Source: Glandiceps talaboti (lineage: Eukaryota; Hemichordata; Enteropneusta; Spengelidae). From it: a stretch of 64,000 nucleotides of DNA. The stretch spans positions 14,440,796 to 14,504,795 of the forward strand of contig NC_135562.1 in the NCBI RefSeq assembly GCF_964340395.1. The letters run 5' to 3'. Of this stretch, positions 37,072 through 48,565 are shown piece by piece. How positions within the stretch are numbered: position 1 is the first letter of the stretch; the number at the start of each line of letters is the position of its first letter. The notes beneath the pieces are model-generated. The model saw nothing but the letters and a program-made list of their open reading frames with translations. It did not search any database and was not told the DNA's origin. The position numbers and the translations under genes are program-made.

Positions 37072-38424
37072 GCACTCGATGATCATGTACTCAAATCATT
37101 CATATAATTAATACGTTTCACCATGATACATTGATAGTTTCTCGTTAACTGTCGTTGAGGGCATGATAACATTTCTCAAAAGGTCATAGGTCACTTTATA
37201 TTTCTTCTTTATATTTGTTGATGTTTGTTGATATTCAATGCGTACCTGTATGCCCATGACAAGTAAGACGCAACCTGATTGGATGTGTGTCTCACTGAGA
37301 AGAAATTTATTTGCATGTGTGCCATCTCAGATGTAGAGGAGGCGATCAGGCTAAAAAATGTAAACTTGTACAAAGAAGGTCAATTCAGGCAAAATAACGA
37401 AGGTCTAATAACAATGAACGATTAGCCGACATCTACATCGGATTTTAATCAGATTGGGTGGCAGCCATGCAAATGTATTTGTGTATGCCTTATTAATTCT
37501 TCTGTCTCTATGTCTGTATAGTCTTGGTTACCCAGACTCTCACCACTGGAGGTTCATCTATGGTCCAACTACCCTGCGACAGAAGTCACACATTACATTT
37601 CTTCGAAGCATAACCAGTTGTCAAAAATGTTGTTGAAATGCCCGCCTCCTATTCTCAGCACAGGAAAGCTTGCCATCCTCGACTTCATTCGGCTTTCGTG
37701 ATCATGTGGCATGTGCGTGTTGAACTTCCTTCTGTCCCATACCACGAGTTTACACTACGGGAAAATTGTCAAGATTTTGTTGAGTGGCGTGCCCTCACTG
37801 TACACTTATTATGTAGAGGTCAATGTATAGGTCACTATTATTGACACATTGTCGTGAAACTTTCTTCATAGGCAAGGCGAGGCTTGGTATTTTTCCATAT
37901 TTTAACCACACACATTTGGGTATCAATTATAGATTACTGCACTTGATAAATATGTGAGAGTGTATTTATATCCTGAGATACAGAGCTAGACAAAAGATTA
38001 TGTACAAGCCTTGCAACAAACAGCGGTAGTTTGTTATCGAGAGAAATCGGAAAAGAACACGGTAAAAAGGAGGTCAATATAATACTTCCTAAACTTCTAA
38101 TCGAAAATCTAAAAATACACTATTTCTCTTTATTCATCTGCGCATTAGTGTGTGAAATTTGAAAATGATAAGTCCATATTTGACGAAATTGATGATAAAT
38201 GTTTCACCTGTTTGTGAACTCCACGCTCTTTGTAAACCTATTTTAAGGCCAAGAAAAAAAATAGTTTTCTGGTGAGTTTGAATCACTTAAATACCTAGGC
38301 TCGGTCTTCTTTTTTCTCGTGTTTGTCCAGCCAATGCAGAGTGCAGATCCAAGGGAAACACAAAATAAGGTTGGCACGAATTAAACCCTTGAAAACAGAG
38401 TCTTTCTCAGTGTAGAGCAGCTTA

Positions 38425-39014
38425 GGCCAAAAAAAGGTTTTGTTTCCCGTCCTAAGGTAATTTCAAAAATGATGCGGTGATGTGGTTTTTTTGTTTGTTT
38501 TTTTTTTGTTTTTGTTTTTTGTTTTTTTAGGGGGGGGGGGTACCCGGTATGGAAACACACAACTGGTAAAGTCATGACAACACTGCCACACACACTGCAC
38601 ACAAACTGTACATGTAACTGCCCTGATAAAAATACCAATACCTTTGTTCAAAATAAACTCCCATACTTTAATAGGCAACTTTGTTTTACATAAGAACAAA
38701 AGTACTTGTCTATTTTGGTCCGAGACTATGGTTCATAAATTGTTCCATGTCTTTGAGATACTTTGGACGGATGCTGAAAAAAGCCAATTCCCAAAGAACG
38801 CTGGTAAACTGTTGTCCCAAGGATTGGTAAGCTTAGTGGTACTGATTTTGCCATCCCAAGTTACGATCTTCTTGCAACCACATGATAATGCCATTGTGGA
38901 GTTCAGCGATCCAAATTATGAAATTTAGGCCACACTTTTGAATGTCTTTGAGTCATGCGCATGGTTTGGAATGACGCGCGCGAGGACGGGAAACAAAACC
39001 TTTTTTTTTTGGCC
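38425..39014. mobile_element. Nonautonomous Harbinger-like DNA transposon (590 bp)
   Basis: The termini GGCCAAAAAAAGGTTTTG...TTTCCCGTCC are inverted at the right end (slightly longer A-run) and are flanked on both sides by TTA. A 3-bp TWA duplication with GG-starting termini is the PIF/Harbinger pattern. The inside has no transposase that I can see. Confidence 0.7.
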
Positions 39015-40160
39015 TTACCGTAGCTTCATGGTTTACCTTACATCAACAATGGTGGCGTACTTTCGACACGAAGCGCATGTGTGACCAGACGATCGATCGA
39101 TTATTTACTCAAATTTGTCATAAATATTCATGGGATTATTACCAAAACCTAATCAGTTCTTGCCATTACCCTACGAAACATGTCTAAAAAATCCCTATGA
39201 TTGTGGTGTGAAACAGGGCTTTGACTTGGCCCACAAATGAAAGGTTCTTTATCTTCTTATTGGTGCAATAAAACCATTAAATCCTTTATGGGCTACTTCA
39301 CATGTCAATGTCAATGGCATGAAGATTACCCTCTGTTTGAGGTTGCTTGGAAATACTGCTTTTACTATTAGCACTGCTTAATTAAATTATAGAGAGTGTC
39401 TATGATTAAAACATGAAGTTCATTCACATGCTACAAAGAGTCTTTTTTTTGGGTCAAATCAAAATGATCTTACCACTGGTTTGTGATTTGGGTAAAAAAA
39501 TGTGAATTTTGGTCAAAAAACTTAAACTCAAAAACTACAGGGCAGATTGGGCTGAAATTTAGGTGTGTAGTATCAGTGTCTTTGTTATTTATTGCGTTGT
39601 TGATACCTTTATGTTCATTTTGTTTAAAAGTGAAAAAAAACATGTTCACATTCTGTTCTGTCTCACAACCTGCCAATTGAAACTTTAATTTCTATATATG
39701 AACTATGACATCCTATGAGTTATTGCATTACATTTTGCAATATATGCTCGCTCGATGCAAGGTAAAAGGGACTTTAAAATGACTGAATAAATAATTGCAA
39801 ATTTTAAGTACTGTTGTGTCAGACATCTTGCTCGATTTGTTGAAATATGGATATAAAGCTATGGAAAAATGAAGACTTCCAAAGTAAATAATACTGTATA
39901 ACTATTTATATATTTTTCTCTCATTTTTGCTATCTGTACGACAGAATTATATTGTTTTTGTAAACTTTGCATATGGGTAGGCGGTCTAAAGAAACACAAT
40001 AAGTACATACGTGTTTAGTATATATGTATATAATATTTTGTTTTTAATGAATGACATATGTAATAAGCTTATAGTGTCCCTCCATTTTATTTTTTTGTGT
40101 ATTTACGGTTGCTTTGTACTATATCAGTAGCCTATATCGTATCGAAATAAATTACCATAC

Positions 40161-40231
40161 ATGTATGTATGTATGTATGTATGTATGTATGTATGTATGT
40201 ATGTATGTATGTATGTATGTATGTATGTATG

Positions 40232-40294
<63 letters not shown>
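40161..40294. repeat. (ATGT)n then (TA)n
   Basis: Tetranucleotide and dinucleotide tracts form a compound microsatellite. The long Tyr/Ile/His frames over it are artefacts. Confidence 0.97.
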
Positions 40295-40297
<3 letters not shown>

Positions 40298-40599
40298 CCT
40301 TTAGTTCTATCGATGCCGGGATCATGATTGATAGTGATATTTTTGTTTTCAGACAAGATGGAGTAAAAGTGGTTACGTCGCACAAGATCAATACACAAAC
40401 TTATGAGTTCGTTCGTTTTGAACAATACATCTTGGACACTTATATACTGAAGTCGGCGGACATATGAGGGCTTTCGGTTTGTCTTGTTGACACAAACAAC
40501 ATTTTTTCCAGTCAGTTTTCCGGTGGTCACGTGGTCACCATGTGACCAACGCCCTCAACGACTACCAAGGAATGAATGGAAAGTTCCATCCCACGCAGA

Positions 40600-40768
40600 A
40601 CGAACCGGATACCGAATAAGCTGAACCAGTGAGTGAATGTACGTCCTAGTCACGTCGTCGCTCAAGCTGTCTCAGAATATTAGAATATCGATGCACTACA
40701 TGCTCGTATATAAAGTCTAGAAACCAAACCTTATATCTGGATATCGTACAAGAAGTTACTATTATAAG
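40600..40768 (+). other. Possible first noncoding exon of the small plus-strand gene
   Basis: A strong AAG|GTAAGT donor ends at 40768, and the preceding 150 bases are relatively CpG-containing. It would pair with the acceptor at 41567. The start is unknown. Confidence 0.35.
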
Positions 40769-41577
40769 GTAAGTTAGACTGGTGTAAACGGAAAACACTT
40801 TTCTGGCGCTGCGAGCAAATTTCGAACCTACGCTACGTTTTCGCGGGAGCCACGAAAAAGTTAAATTCTTTGAACTTGTTGTGGTGAAGTCTTTCCTCGA
40901 AACCAGGGTTTTTTCGCGTTCGTTTAACTTTTAACGGTTGTGTTTGTTTATTTATTTATTTATTTATTTATTTAGGAAGTTAGTCGTTAGTGCAAGTTGT
41001 TTTGACGGTCACTATTTTGACTTGTGTTAGAGTTATTCTCACATACGGGTTATTACGAAGTCCGTACGTCCGCACGTTGCATAACTAGAACTTTTCTAGC
41101 CACTTTTGAAAATGGTATTGTAACCAGTATACTCAACATTGTGGTGTAAAATTGTTTAGTACAAACTTTACCCCAGGAAAATTCTATCCCATTTCTTTTC
41201 TTGCATAACTACTGTAACCCCCCCGAAATCCCCCATGTGTGTAGTTGTACAGAGCAAACAAGCTAGTGCCCGGGCTTCAATGTGCTTGTCCAAGTTGTCG
41301 CCATTTAAAAATATTCCCACACCTGGACTAAACATTTTAACAAAGTGCCATGTGCTGTACGTGTTGAGTACAATAAAGTTGTCGACCCTTGCTACCACAA
41401 GCGCGTGCTTGAACTGGTATCTATGAAAATATGAATACTATAGAATAATATACACCTATTGTGTCATTGTCTTTGGATGCAACAGACTAGCATACATCTT
41501 GAGTATATAATTATCCTATTGACTGTATTGTATTAATGTTAATCTTTTAATTTATTTGTCCTTTCAGCTAAAAGGAT

Positions 41578-44010
41578 ATGGATGCACCTCACCAATGCCT
41601 GAAAATCAAGAAATTTCAAACATCTTTCACAAAATTGACAGCAACCCAAGACAACCAAGATAAGTTCTGCTAATTATTACATTTGGAATTCTCAACCATT
41701 ACAATGTAAAGCTTTGCTCTACTCAGATTGCACAAAATTGATTTAAGCTCACTAGATGTTAGAATTATCTGATTGATATGTACATATAAGCTTACTGTTT
41801 ATCAACTAGAGTTATGTCTCAATTATGACCTTCTGTTCACGGACAGGTTAGATACTAGTAACTTTCAAGTTTAAATATGGAAGTTGATAGCTTTCTTTAA
41901 GTTGTAGAATAGTTTTCAAATTAATTTGCTAAAAGCACACACAGTGGAACACAAGCAAATATCTATGAAAACTAACAATAGGCAATGTTTAAATTTTGGA
42001 AATTGTTTTATGTGCATATACATTTCATTGTATGATTATGATTCAGTTCGGTTTGCATCTTGCAACACCTGCATGGCTGCATGTCAATAAAAGAATCAAC
42101 AAAATTTCCACAAATGTGGCAGATGTACACATCCTCTGTCCTTTGCATTTTGTCGGACACCTTTTACCTCTCTTTGCAAAATTGATTCCATTGAAAACAA
42201 ATGAACATGGAATTGGCTAGAAAGATGCAATGATATGAATGTGAATTTTACCAGTCATGTAGCATTTCATTTTGAGTGTGTCAGATGAAAGTTAATAGCA
42301 TGGACATAGAGACAGATGTACATTGGATGTAGGGTATTATTGGGTCAATACTTTGGTAGTTGCCTTTGAAGACATATCGGAATAACAAGACATATATGAT
42401 CAACTCTTTCACACTTAATCATGCACAGCACTTCAAAAACTTTCCCCAACTTCACCAGTATGGTCAAACCCTCAGTCTTTATGGCACAGCCTGAATGACA
42501 ACATATATTATTTAATGCATCAGATATTGATCACATTGGGTAAACCTTTTTTGATGCAAGTGTACAGAAGAACCAAACATCATGAAGTCCAGTAAGAAAA
42601 TGTAATACATTCTGTTTTATTAATAAGTTCTGACAGACCCACAGTTTATATGAAAACATCACCCTCTTGTTTGTATTGTTGATGGATTGGTTATTTTTTT
42701 AGTTGGATTTGTCATCATTCGGTTGGTTGGTTGGTTGGTTGGTCGGTCGGTTTGTTGGTTTGTTGTCTGCATTAGTTGGTTGTCTGTTGGTTGTCATTTA
42801 TTATCTTCTTAATAGTTGTTTGGTAAGGTGATTGGTCCTTTGAGTTTGTTGGTTAGATTGTTGTTTAATTGGTTAGTTGGTTTGTTTGTCAAGTTCACTT
42901 ATTTGTTGGTTGGCTTTGTGGGTCACAAATATTGTTGTACATCAATGATGCATTGCATTGGATTAGAGGGTGTTGTGTCTATGTACACCATGGGTTGGTC
43001 TTAACTCACCGATAACATAGAATGTACGTTGCATTTTCTTTTTTGGCCTCTGTGATGTCTGGTTCTTCTGTTCACTTCTACCATTGAACTTCAATGAAAA
43101 AAAGTTTATTCAAACTGATCAAAATCTGATGCCTTTGATATCCAGATATGTTGTCGGTTAGGCCAGGTCATATACATTGAGGGGGTAACCATACTGGTGA
43201 AGTTATGGAAGGGTTAAATGAACTGATGTGCCCGATTCAGTGTGAAAGAGTTTGTCACATTGCCATCTCTTTCCAACATGTCATCAATGCTAACTGTCAA
43301 TGTATTGAAACAATAATGTCATATTTCCTATATATATCTGTCTCAATGTTCATGGCATGAACTTTCATCAGACACACCCAAGATAACATGCTCCATGATT
43401 GGTGAAATTCATATTTATTTCACCACTTCTTTTTTGTCAATTTCTTGTTTATTTTTTGTCAATGCAAATAGATTTTACATTGAAAAGTGAAAAGTACTCG
43501 TTGCAATGCAAAGGATGGAGTATGGATATATTTGCAACATTTGTAGCCATTTCTTTGTTTTGTTTATCAATGCAGCCCTCCATATGTTGCTCCATGTGAA
43601 CAGAAGCAAATACGTCAACTTCCAACCACATTAAATGATCAACCTCAAAGTATTGATAATAATTTGCATACTGCTCTGCAGACTACAGTTTTTTATATAC
43701 AAACCACTATTCATAAGTTGCAAAATGCTGTCTGCAAGGTGAGTTTTATTTCACTCTTGGCCCAGTTTTACAAAGTGTTCATCCTGTGTAAATTGTCAAC
43801 TGGGCAGCATGATATTTTGAAGATATTGGATGATTAATCAGTGATCTTTCACAAGATCTCTATTATTTTCATCACTTATAAACTAATGTCCAAGATAGAA
43901 TGGTAATCTGCGGATAATGTATTGATTAGAATCAACATGACCACGACATGTATTACCTACATGTTTCTCTTTCCACTCAGACAACACAACAAAATCAAAA
44001 TGTGCAATAG
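41578..44010 (+). CDS. Small predicted gene, 92 aa, unrecognised (3 coding exons)
   Basis: Exons are 41578-41663 (after a TTTCAG acceptor at 41567), 43576-43738 and 43981-44010. The middle exon is the strongest: an ATGCAG acceptor, 163 bases open in one frame, and an AAG|GTGAGT donor. It codes for a stretch starting NPPYVAPCEQKQIRQLP and ending in a helix-like TTIHKLQNAVCK. The next exon continues TTQQNQNVQ and stops. The ATG context (GATATGG) is fair. The donor of the first coding exon (AA|GTTCTG) is weak but is the only one giving the right phase. The hydrophilic protein has a predicted C-terminal amphipathic helix and no signal peptide. I know no family for it. It could also be a spliced noncoding RNA with chance open frames. 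Confidence 0.4.
42719..42800. repeat. (GTTG)n imperfect tract
   Basis: GGTTGGTTGG-type repeats lie in an intron of the small gene. Confidence 0.9.
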
Positions 44011-44489
44011 ATGCCTGCCAGGATTCAAATATGTTACAAACTATATGAAAAGGTATTTAGAGCTGATTGTTGTTTTACTTATTTTCTGAGATATGTCTTT
44101 CTTTCTTGAAAAACCTGTGCTAGTCTTTGTCTAGTTTTATGTGATCAATGCACATTCTTTCTATGAGAAGCACCTGTAATGCTCTCTACTGCAGTTGGTT
44201 TTGATTTGATTGTCAGTATTCTGTACAGAATAAAAACAAAAACAAATTAAAATGAGCTGTCAAATGACCAACCAGCCTTCAAAATAGAAATGCATACAAA
44301 ACAGGAGGCTGTCATTACTATGTTTTCATACACAGCTGCCAAAATAGGTGTCCACTGCCCTTCTGGTTTTGACATGGTCTTCCTTAATGTACACATTCTT
44401 TTAGAATGTACATGTACATGGCATGTTATGTCTTAATATTTGCAGTTATTGATATATAGGTGTTAATGATTTTTGATTTTTGAATTGTA

Positions 44490-44850
44490 GGCATCAACAT
44501 CCCCTGACCAGAGCACCTCAATTGTGAATAACATGTATGCCCAATATTAGCTATAGTTGCTGCAGAATTACAATCCATAGACTTGGATACATCACCAAGA
44601 ACATGTCAAAGTCTACAGCAGAGTACAGAAGGAGGAAGAAGTCAAGACTACAATGTACAATTGTATCACCAAGAACACTTGCCGCAATCCACCACAAGGT
44701 GTAAATATTGTGCAGGAAGTCGAAGGAGTCGACTACCAGTTACATCACTAAGAACACTCTTCGCAATCCACCGCAGTATTAATGTTGTACAGAATGAAGA
44801 AGAAGAAGTCAAGACTATTTGCAATCCATCACAGTGGTAATTTACATAGG
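44490..44850 (+). other. Possible 3' UTR exon with imperfect 110-bp repeats
   Basis: A TTGTAG acceptor-like site precedes 44491. Downstream, TCACCAAGAACA...GCAATCCACCAC recurs about three times with AGGAAGAAGTCAAGACTA blocks. The 85-codon open frame over it shows no family resemblance, so I treat it as noncoding. Confidence 0.3.
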
Positions 44851-45629
44851 AAGAGGAACAAGTCTACCAGTTACTTTCAGGATTGGTCAGCGTGTCTTGG
44901 TAAGAATCAAGTCTTTAATGTCTCCAAGTCATTTGGAAGACTATGTAGCATTTGAATCAACAATGACACAAGTTAAATGAGTGACCTAGAACATAGAGGT
45001 AGTCTTTGTAAGAACCAGAAGCTGTAAAATGAATTTGTGAAAATCCCTGTTACTGTATCCTTAAACAAGTGCAATCATTCTCAAATATTTTTTGGGTATT
45101 TAGCAAAACCCTCATCCCCTGCCATGGCCACTGTCTTTTTTGCATGGACTTGACCTGAAGATGGGGACCTACATGAACTGGGGTGTCTACTTGTGAAAAT
45201 TGTTAGACAAACCATTACTTTGCCATAGATTTTATGGTAAAAAAGACTTAAAGTTAACCCCAGACATGGCTTAGTTGATCTGTCTGGTACTGGACTGCAA
45301 TAATCCATTTGGTATAGTAAGAATCAATGATAACCTGTTAAGTGAAAGATGATGTACAAATTTAGTGAGTGCACATTAGTGGCTGTATTATTAAATAGGG
45401 ACAAGAGTAACATAGCCACCACAACCACCACACTCCTAGCAACATGTTAACCAATTGATGTTGGGGTCAGAAGAAGTGAGATTAATTGGCTTTTAATGTA
45501 TGTAATCCCCAGCAATCATAGTAATGGCATGTGTAACTTTAAACTCCGCAATTATATAAACTGCCATAATTAATTTCATTCAGTACAGCAATTGTGATAC
45601 AATGTTACTTAGTTAAAGTGCCATCTTCT

Positions 45630-45962
45630 GGAGTCATGATGGGTGATTAGTTAAGAGTGTCTGGCTTTGAATCTGCAGGTTGCAGGTTCTAGCTTCATCG
45701 AATGGCTAAGTCCCTGGGCAAGATTTGAACCATGACTGTGCCTCAGTCAACCAGCTGTATAATTGGGGACCTGGTAGGATAGAGGTTGCAATGTGAATAC
45801 TTTAATCCTATGTGTTTATAGCGGCTGAAATATATCGTAGGCTCCCAGGGAATTGAAGTAAAGGGCTATTGTGAGTAGATCTGTGTCAGGGATAATAATT
45901 GTAAAGTACTTGAGCACAGAGTGGGAAAGTGTTATATAAAAACCAACATTGTTATTGTTATA
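45630..45962 (+). mobile_element. tRNA-derived SINE, best copy in the window
   Basis: The head GGAGTCATGATGGGTGATTA contains an A-box-like part, and a B-box-like GGTTCTAGCTTC follows. The body has TGGCTAAGTCCCTGGGCAAG. The 3' end has AAAGTACTTGAGCACAGAG, a TATATAA-type motif and an ATTGTT tail, as in SINEs mobilised by L2/CR1-type LINEs. Two shorter copies are at 29600 and 30770. Confidence 0.7.
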
Positions 45963-46399
45963 TTCTAAAACTACTTCTAAAACAAATGCCTTCTCACTCA
46001 TTTGATTATGGAGAATATTTCCTGAACATTTGCATGTAAAATACGAATTGCTAGTCATAACTTTTGAGAATATGAATATAATTATTATAATTTCATTACA
46101 ATTAAAGAATACAAACCTTCATTGTATGTATTTGGTAGACTCTGTTGCCCAGTCCCTTTGTGTAAGCTTTGATCACTTCTAGTCTATACACCTAACCATT
46201 AACCATACTAATAAATTTAACTCTAACCCTAACCATATCTGTAAAGACTAACACAAACCAACTTTAGGTGGTTGTTAAGCTTACACAAAGTAAAAAGCAA
46301 CTTGGTCTACCATTTTTAATATAATGATGATTTTTTGGATATAATTATTCTTAATATACATTTTGTATCATCATGATATTTTAATTGTACTCAAGGCTT

Positions 46400-46748
46400 T
46401 TATTAGAATCCCTTTAGGTACCAGAATGACTATACCAACTTTCTGGGGGGGGGGGATAGCTTTACACCATTCCTTTTCTTTCTTTCTTTTTTTATGGGGG
46501 TGGGGCAGTTATACTTTACTTGTCTGAAGGAATACGTGTACTACTTTCATGGGGGGGGGGGGGGATTGATAATAACTGTACAGCTATATTTTCATTTTAT
46601 GAGGAGACAACTACACTTTACTTTGATAGTCCATTGAGGAACAACTATACTAATTTTATGGGAGGATCAGATATACTTCACTTTGGGGCATGGGGAGTAC
46701 TTTACTTTTAGACAATTGTCAGTATATGAGGGAACAACTGTACTTTAA
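46400..46748 (+). repeat. Degenerate outlier of the 22/27-bp minisatellite
   Basis: GGGG-rich pieces followed by (C/G)AACTATACTTTACTTT-like strings recur irregularly, resembling the main array that starts at 48560. Poly-G runs occur at 46442-46456 and 46551-46564. Confidence 0.5.
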
Positions 46749-47720
46749 TTAGTCCCTGCGGATGAAGTCCGGAACGGGGACTTATGAATTGGGTTCTGTC
46801 TGTCCGTCCGTCCGTCCGTCCGTCCGTCCGTGCGTCGGTCCGTCCGCCCGCAGCCGTTTCTTGGAGATGCCTGTACCAATTTTTTTCAAACTTGGTACAG
46901 GGGCAACATGCTATGACATACATATGCATGTCAATTTGTTTTATGATACGATCCAATATGGCTGCCTAGCAGCCATTTTGTTTGCGAATTTTCCCTGTCT
47001 AAAGCCATAACTCAGACATGCTCACACAGATCTCATTCAAAGTTGGTATTAGGACAGTGTTCTATGGCATATATGTGCATATTCATCGTTGTCATGATAC
47101 GATCCAATATGGCCGCCTGGCAGCCATTTTGTTTGTGAATTTTCATGTCCAAAGCCATAACTTAGACATGCTTGAACAGATCTCATTCAAAGTTGGTATT
47201 AGGACAGTGTTCTATGACATACATATGTGCATATCCATTTTCATTGTGATACGATCCAATATGGCTGCCTGGCAGCCACTTTTGTTTGCAATTTTTCAAT
47301 GGATCCAAAGCCATAACTCAGATATGTTTGAACAGATCTCATTTGAAGTTGGTATTAGGACAGTGTTCTATGACATACATGTGCATATTGATTGTTGTTG
47401 TGATACGATCCAATATGGCTGCCTGGCAGCCACTTTGTTTGCAATTTTTCAATGTCCAAAGCCATAACTCAGATATGCTTGAACAGATCTCATTCGAAGT
47501 TGGTATTAGGACAGTGTTCTATGACATACATGTACATATCCATTTTCGTCATGATACGATCCAATATGGCTGCCTGGCAGCCATTTTGTTTGTGAATTTT
47601 CCATGTCCAAAGCCATAACTCAGACATGCTTGAACAGATCTCATTCAGAGTTGGTATTAGGACAGTGTTCTATGACATACATTTGCATATCCATTTTCAT
47701 ATTGATATGATCCCCCATAC
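46749..47720 (+). mobile_element. Header plus tandem 151-bp element, copy 1
   Basis: The header has GGGGACTTATGAATTGGGTT, (GTCC)n and CTTGGAGATGCCTG. It is followed by six units that each contain GATACGATCCAATATGGC, GCAGCCATTTTGTTTG, CAAAGCCATAACTCAGA and ATTAGGACAGTGTTCTATG. Unit starts near 46945, 47096, 47248, 47402, 47553 and 47704 give a 151-154 bp period. Confidence 0.75.
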
Positions 47721-48017
47721 CCGACCAATCCTTTATTGTTGTAGGCATGTTCCATGTCCGACAAGCAGACACAACATATCTAAGTCTGTTTGATTTAGGT
47801 TCACAAGTGTTGTTGCGTGATCAGAGTAGTGCTAATTCCTTAAAACCTGATCATAGCGGGGACTATGTCATTCTCAATGGCTTGTTTAATAAGGGAATAG
47901 CTATGATTTACTATTATGATTACTATTTATGATACTACATTTATAGGGGGAGGGTCAGTTATTTAATTTAATTCAATGCGGGAAAAAATTTACTACTGTT
48001 ATGCCATGGGGACAGTT

Positions 48018-48565
48018 ATAATTAGTCCCCGCCGGACGGATTTCGTGACGGGGACTTATGGATTGGGTTCCGTCCGTCTATCCAGAGCCGCTTCTTGGAG
48101 ATGCCTGGACCGATTGTTCTCAAACTTGGTACAGATGCAACATACAATTGCATACATATGCACGTTAATTTGTTTCATGATACGATCCAATATGGCTGCC
48201 TAGCAGCCATTTTGTTTGCAAATTTTCCCTGTCCAAAGCCATAACTCAGACATGCTTGAACAGATCTCATTCAAAGTTAGTATTAGTACAGTGTTCTATG
48301 GCATACCTGTGCATATTCATTTTCGTTGTGATACGATCCAATATGGCTTCCTAGCAGCCATTTTGTTTGCGAATTTTCCATGTCCAAAGACATAACTCAA
48401 ACAGATTGAACCAGATCTCATTAAAAGTTGGTATTAGGACAGTGTTCTATGACATACATGTGCATATCCATTTTCGTTGTGATAGGATCCAATATGGCTG
48501 CCTGGCAGACATTTTGTTGGCGAATTGTCCATGTCCAAAGTCATAACTCAGACATGGTTGAACAG
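48018..48565 (+). mobile_element. Header plus tandem 151-bp element, copy 2
   Basis: The same header (TAATTAGTCCCCGCCGG, GGGGACTTATGGATTGGG, CTTGGAGATGCCTGGACC) and three units starting near 48179, 48330 and 48481. It runs directly into the 22/27-bp array. Confidence 0.75.

Larger units (their letters stand above)
35600..40600. other. Intergenic region without a recognised gene
   Basis: The first 350 bases are relatively CpG-rich and may belong to the promoter of the minus-strand 332-aa gene. The rest holds the duplicated segment at 36540-36850, AACAT and TA repeats, a Harbinger-like TIR element, and the ATGT/TA tract at 40161-40294. Open frames at 37454-37844 show no splice context or family I know. 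Confidence 0.55.

Noticed and set aside
37638-37844. 68-codon plus-strand frame in the intergenic region
   Set aside because: No splice signals fit, there is no repeat or domain signature, and the length is expected by chance.
40132-40530. 132-codon minus-strand frame
   Set aside because: Most of it is the ATGT/TA microsatellite; the rest has no family resemblance or splice support.
41568-41657. Alternative frame of the small gene starting MPENQEISNIF
   Set aside because: It hits TAA at the exon end and has no donor in phase with the 43576 exon, while the frame from 41578 does.
44583-44840. 85-codon plus-strand frame
   Set aside because: It covers imperfect 110-bp repeats in a probable 3' UTR, with low-complexity composition and no known domain.
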